Shown here in pieces: positions 14,542 through 16,588 of a stretch of DNA of 16,588 nt. Source of the DNA: Nitrospiraceae bacterium (lineage in GTDB: Bacteria; Nitrospirota; Thermodesulfovibrionia; UBA6902). The notes beneath the pieces are model-generated. The model was given only the letters and a program-made list of their open reading frames with translations. It was not told the origin of the DNA and searched no databases. The stretch lies in the NCBI GenBank assembly GCA_020354155.1, contig CP070644.1:2082262-2098849 (forward strand). Reading direction: 5' to 3'. Each line of letters begins with the position of its first letter. Within the stretch, counting starts at the first letter, position 1. The position numbers and the translations under genes were made by a program.

Positions 14542-15144
14542 TCACTTCTGCCGGTCCTCAAGGAAACTCATAAGATAATCCCTGAACCGCTCCGGCAGGA
14601 GCCATCGTATGCCAAGTTTCTCTGCCCACTTGATTGCTCCCTGATCAACAGTGACCAGCAATGCATCAAGCTCTTTGGCAAGGAGAATGAGGTCAACATC
14701 TTCCTTACTGTCTATAATGCCCTCGCGCAGTGCATCTCTATAGCTCTTGCGCATGCTTTTTATGAGTTCCCTTTCATCGACGGAACCAACGTTCCGGACA
14801 GCCTTTTCAGCAATCCTCAATCCTTTATTGATCCTGTCCCGGATGTCTTCGATCAATTCATAGAGGAAGGTGGCAGGAACGTGCATTTCATATTTGCTCG
14901 GAGATTTCTGCTGGATCACTGCAAGCAGTTTACCCGGAACCTTTCGTCTGTCAACAAAGTTCATCAGCTCTTCGAATATTGATGAAGGCATGTAGAAGGC
15001 AAGAGAAGGTATTTCTTCAGCAATTTCAAGAAACTCCTTCATTGCATCTGTAGGTGAAGCCCCGAAGTGATTACGGACCTCAGGGTTTACAAACAGGCTT
15101 GTATCAAGAACGACTCTGTCTTTTCCTGATGTTGCAGACTTCAT
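14542..15144 (-). CDS. RNA-free ribonuclease P (HARP family, PIN-like)
   Basis: 200 residues. It matches from memory the family of Aquifex Aq_880 (HARP; also annotated UPF0278 or 'RNA ligase partner protein'), a minimal protein-only RNase P that removes the 5' leader of pre-tRNAs. Hallmarks are VVLDTSLFVNPEVR (11-24), HVPATFLYELIEDIRDRINK (88-107), GLRIAE, YRDALREGIIDSKEDVDLIL (135-154) and LLVTVDQG. The metal-binding acidic residues D14, D145, D149, D151 and D167 fall at a constant offset of seven from the five corresponding Aquifex aspartates as I recall them; the position after the last one is Gln168 rather than an acidic residue. I start at the ATG at 15144; an in-frame TTG at 15153 is possible. 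No Shine-Dalgarno sequence is visible and the start lies 41 bases inside the LapA-LapB gene, so translation is probably coupled to it. Confidence 0.88.
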   Translation of the reverse strand: MKSATSGKDRVVLDTSLFVNPEVRNHFGASPTDAMKEFLEIAEEIPSLAFYMPSSIFEELMNFVDRRKVPGKLLAVIQQKSPSKYEMHVPATFLYELIEDIRDRINKGLRIAEKAVRNVGSVDERELIKSMRKSYRDALREGIIDSKEDVDLILLAKELDALLVTVDQGAIKWAEKLGIRWLLPERFRDYLMSFLEDRQK

Positions 15145-16441
15145 GAATATCAAGGGTTAAACTGTTCCAGTTGCTGCAGTCAGGACACCTGCCTGACCAC
15201 TTACGAGACTTGTAACCGCAATGTGAGCAGCAGAAAGGTATGATAAAGGCTTTTTCAATTTTGAGGGCCTTTTTAAATTCGTCAGAAGCACTTTCATAAT
15301 CTGAACGCCTTGCGTAAATACACGCCAGGAGTGTGTGCAGGTCCGGGCTGTCAAAGGCAGTCATTTCAATGGCGTTCACCGTATTGAATGCATAATCAAT
15401 CATCTCAAGCCGGTAATAGAGCTTGGCAAGAAAAAACTGCAGCCTGTAGTCCATTGGTTGTTCCTGTATAATTTTCTGATATAGATCGATAATCTTACCG
15501 GGTTCGCCCCGTGTAATATAAAAATCCTCAAGCCACGCAAGAAATACCAGGGCAGAGGTTTCTTCGTATCCCTTGCGCAGCGTTTCCTCGGCATCTTTAT
15601 AGTTAGCTTCCTTCTCATATGCCCCTGCGAGAGACAGGTAGGCAACGATAAAATCTTTATCTGCCTTAATAATCGATTTCAGCTTTTTGACTGCCTTATC
15701 CAGCACCCCGGACTGAAGATAATGACTTGCTGATTCATACCTGTACCCCTGCAGGTTCTGCTGTTCTTTCTGTTCCTCTTCAGGAGATAGATTGGTCTTC
15801 AGTATTTTACTCTGGGTCTCAATGACTTCCTCCCATTGTCCGTTCTTTTCCTGGATATCCCTCTTCATCCGCAATGCCTTGAGATTCCCTTCATCAATTC
15901 CAAGGATGCTGTCGATATGCTTCAGCGCTTCCTGCCATTTTTGCCTGTCATGATCAACCCTCTCAAGAGACAGCAAGACCTCAATATTACCGGGACTGAT
16001 TTCATGGGCCCTCATATAACTCTCCCGCGCCTTGACCATTTCCCCTTTCTCAAACAGGATATCACCAGCACGCAACAGGGCTCCAATGTGAGAAGGATCA
16101 CTTTCTGTGACCCGGTTGAATAATTCTGCTGCCTCTTCAGTCCTGTCTGCATGAAAGGCATCCAGTCCCTTGGCGTAGAGTTCCTGTATTTTCAGTTCCT
16201 TTTTCTGATCCCGCTGAAGCTGCCAGCTGTGAACGTATCGCTTCGCATCGCGGATGGCAATAATAATGAGCATTGCAAAGATACCAATTGAGGTGGATAC
16301 AAGGATAACAGCAATAACGGGAATGTTTTCAAAGGTCACCCCGTTCCAGACCGTCAAGTCTACGGCTCCCTTGTTGAAGAAGGCCAGGAGGCTGAGAATA
16401 ATAAAAAATACGATTATGAGAAGCACAATAAATTTCGGCAT
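15104..16441 (-). CDS. LapA-LapB fusion: LPS assembly regulator with TPRs and rubredoxin-like zinc domain
   Basis: 445 residues. The N-terminal 70 residues form a LapA/DUF1049-like unit with two membrane helices (about 3-22 and 41-62). After a basic linker, about eight TPR-like helical repeats follow (about 85-395; for example AEELFNRVTESDP, ARESYMRAHEISP, ASDEFKKALKIEK). The end carries a rubredoxin-type metal ribbon, C405-S-H-C408 and C419-P-D-C422, which is the hallmark of LapB (YciM). In enterobacteria LapA and LapB are separate genes; LapB adjusts LPS synthesis by steering LpxC to FtsH. Here the two are one polypeptide, which keeps the TPRs on the cytosolic membrane face. The start at 16441 has AGAAGG ahead of it. 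The last 13 codons overlap the RNase P gene. There are no lpx or ftsH genes in the window. Confidence 0.88.
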   Translation of the reverse strand: MPKFIVLLIIVFFIILSLLAFFNKGAVDLTVWNGVTFENIPVIAVILVSTSIGIFAMLIIIAIRDAKRYVHSWQLQRDQKKELKIQELYAKGLDAFHADRTEEAAELFNRVTESDPSHIGALLRAGDILFEKGEMVKARESYMRAHEISPGNIEVLLSLERVDHDRQKWQEALKHIDSILGIDEGNLKALRMKRDIQEKNGQWEEVIETQSKILKTNLSPEEEQKEQQNLQGYRYESASHYLQSGVLDKAVKKLKSIIKADKDFIVAYLSLAGAYEKEANYKDAEETLRKGYEETSALVFLAWLEDFYITRGEPGKIIDLYQKIIQEQPMDYRLQFFLAKLYYRLEMIDYAFNTVNAIEMTAFDSPDLHTLLACIYARRSDYESASDEFKKALKIEKAFIIPFCCSHCGYKSRKWSGRCPDCSNWNSLTLDIHEVCNIRKRQSRS

Positions 16442-16490
16442 TTCTTACCTTCTTTTTATAATTATTTTAACCAGCCCTTACAGGGTAGCC

Positions 16491-16588
16491 TTATTTCAGA
16501 GACGTTTCTCCTATTGGGATTCTCGGAGCATCAAGCCAGAGTTTCTCCAGCCCGTAATATACTCTGGCTTCATGATTAAAGATGTTGA
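16491..16588 (-). CDS. C-terminal tail of an unrecognised protein (truncated by window edge)
   Basis: On the minus strand one frame is open from the window edge to a TAA at 16493-16491 and encodes about 31 residues rich in ordinary protein content (ARVYYGLEKLW, DAPRIPIGETSLK). It ends 49 bases before the LapA-LapB start, on the same strand and with no terminator between, so it is probably the upstream member of that operon. The fragment is too short to name. Confidence 0.5.
   Translation of the reverse strand, partial: NIFNHEARVYYGLEKLWLDAPRIPIGETSLK

Noticed and set aside
16533..16570. Perfect 10-bp inverted repeat AAGCCAGAGT ... ACTCTGGCTT
   Set aside because: It falls inside the coding tail on the minus strand, has an 18-base loop and no T tract, so I do not call it a terminator or operator.

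Overview
The window reads as a chromosomal segment of a Gram-negative, non-phototrophic bacterium, most likely from Nitrospirota (Thermodesulfovibrionia-like) or a close deltaproteobacterial relative. The pointers are an HARP-type RNA-free RNase P (a family I know from Aquificota, Nitrospirota and archaea), a fused LapA-LapB lipopolysaccharide-assembly protein (so an LPS outer membrane), a periplasmic sensor with a c-type haem motif, and heavy use of sigma-54 regulation. The taxonomic call is inference; no 16S or other marker gene is present. There is no mobile element, integrase or CRISPR array.

Layout. Bases 1-1058 (+): the end of an unrecognised gene, a tRNA-Leu(CAG), a 56-residue double-CPSC zinc-ribbon protein that is too short for routine ORF calling, and an NYN-domain putative RNase coupled to it by an ATGA overlap. 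Bases 1095-4523 (-): a two-gene regulatory operon, a PAS-AAA-Fis sigma-54 activator followed by a membrane Cache/PAS histidine-kinase-like protein with a CXXCH haem motif. Bases 4524-4763: a regulatory region with an array of CTGTTAAG/CTTAACAG half-sites and a textbook -24/-12 sigma-54 promoter. Bases 4764-7538 (+): three tandem universal stress protein paralogues followed by a YeeE/YedE (TsuA-like) sulfur-compound transporter, closed by a strong intrinsic terminator at 7581-7617. Bases 7682-8452 (-): a membrane diguanylate cyclase. Bases 8697-14499 (+): a 1420-residue SPOR-TM-HEAT-solenoid protein and a processive GT2 glycan synthase, four bases apart. Bases 14542-16588 (-): HARP RNase P, LapA-LapB fusion, and the tail of an upstream gene.

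How they fit together. The most notable system is 1095-7538. The activator has no receiver domain, and the kinase-like partner has an intact ATP-binding domain but Asp in place of the phospho-accepting His (D474, codon 1704-1706). That combination resembles the NifL/NifA arrangement, in which a redox-sensing kinase-like protein controls a sigma-54 activator by protein contact rather than phosphotransfer. Sensing modules (haem c in the periplasm, a cysteine cluster in the activator PAS), enhancer sites, a sigma-54 promoter and target genes (Usp x3 plus a sulfur transporter) all lie next to each other, suggesting a redox- or sulfur-responsive regulon.

The second notable module is the SPOR-HEAT protein with the GT2 synthase: the sequence predicts a periplasmic peptidoglycan-binding domain tied through one membrane helix to a very large cytosolic scaffold on the same side as the synthase active site, with a diguanylate cyclase divergently encoded next door.
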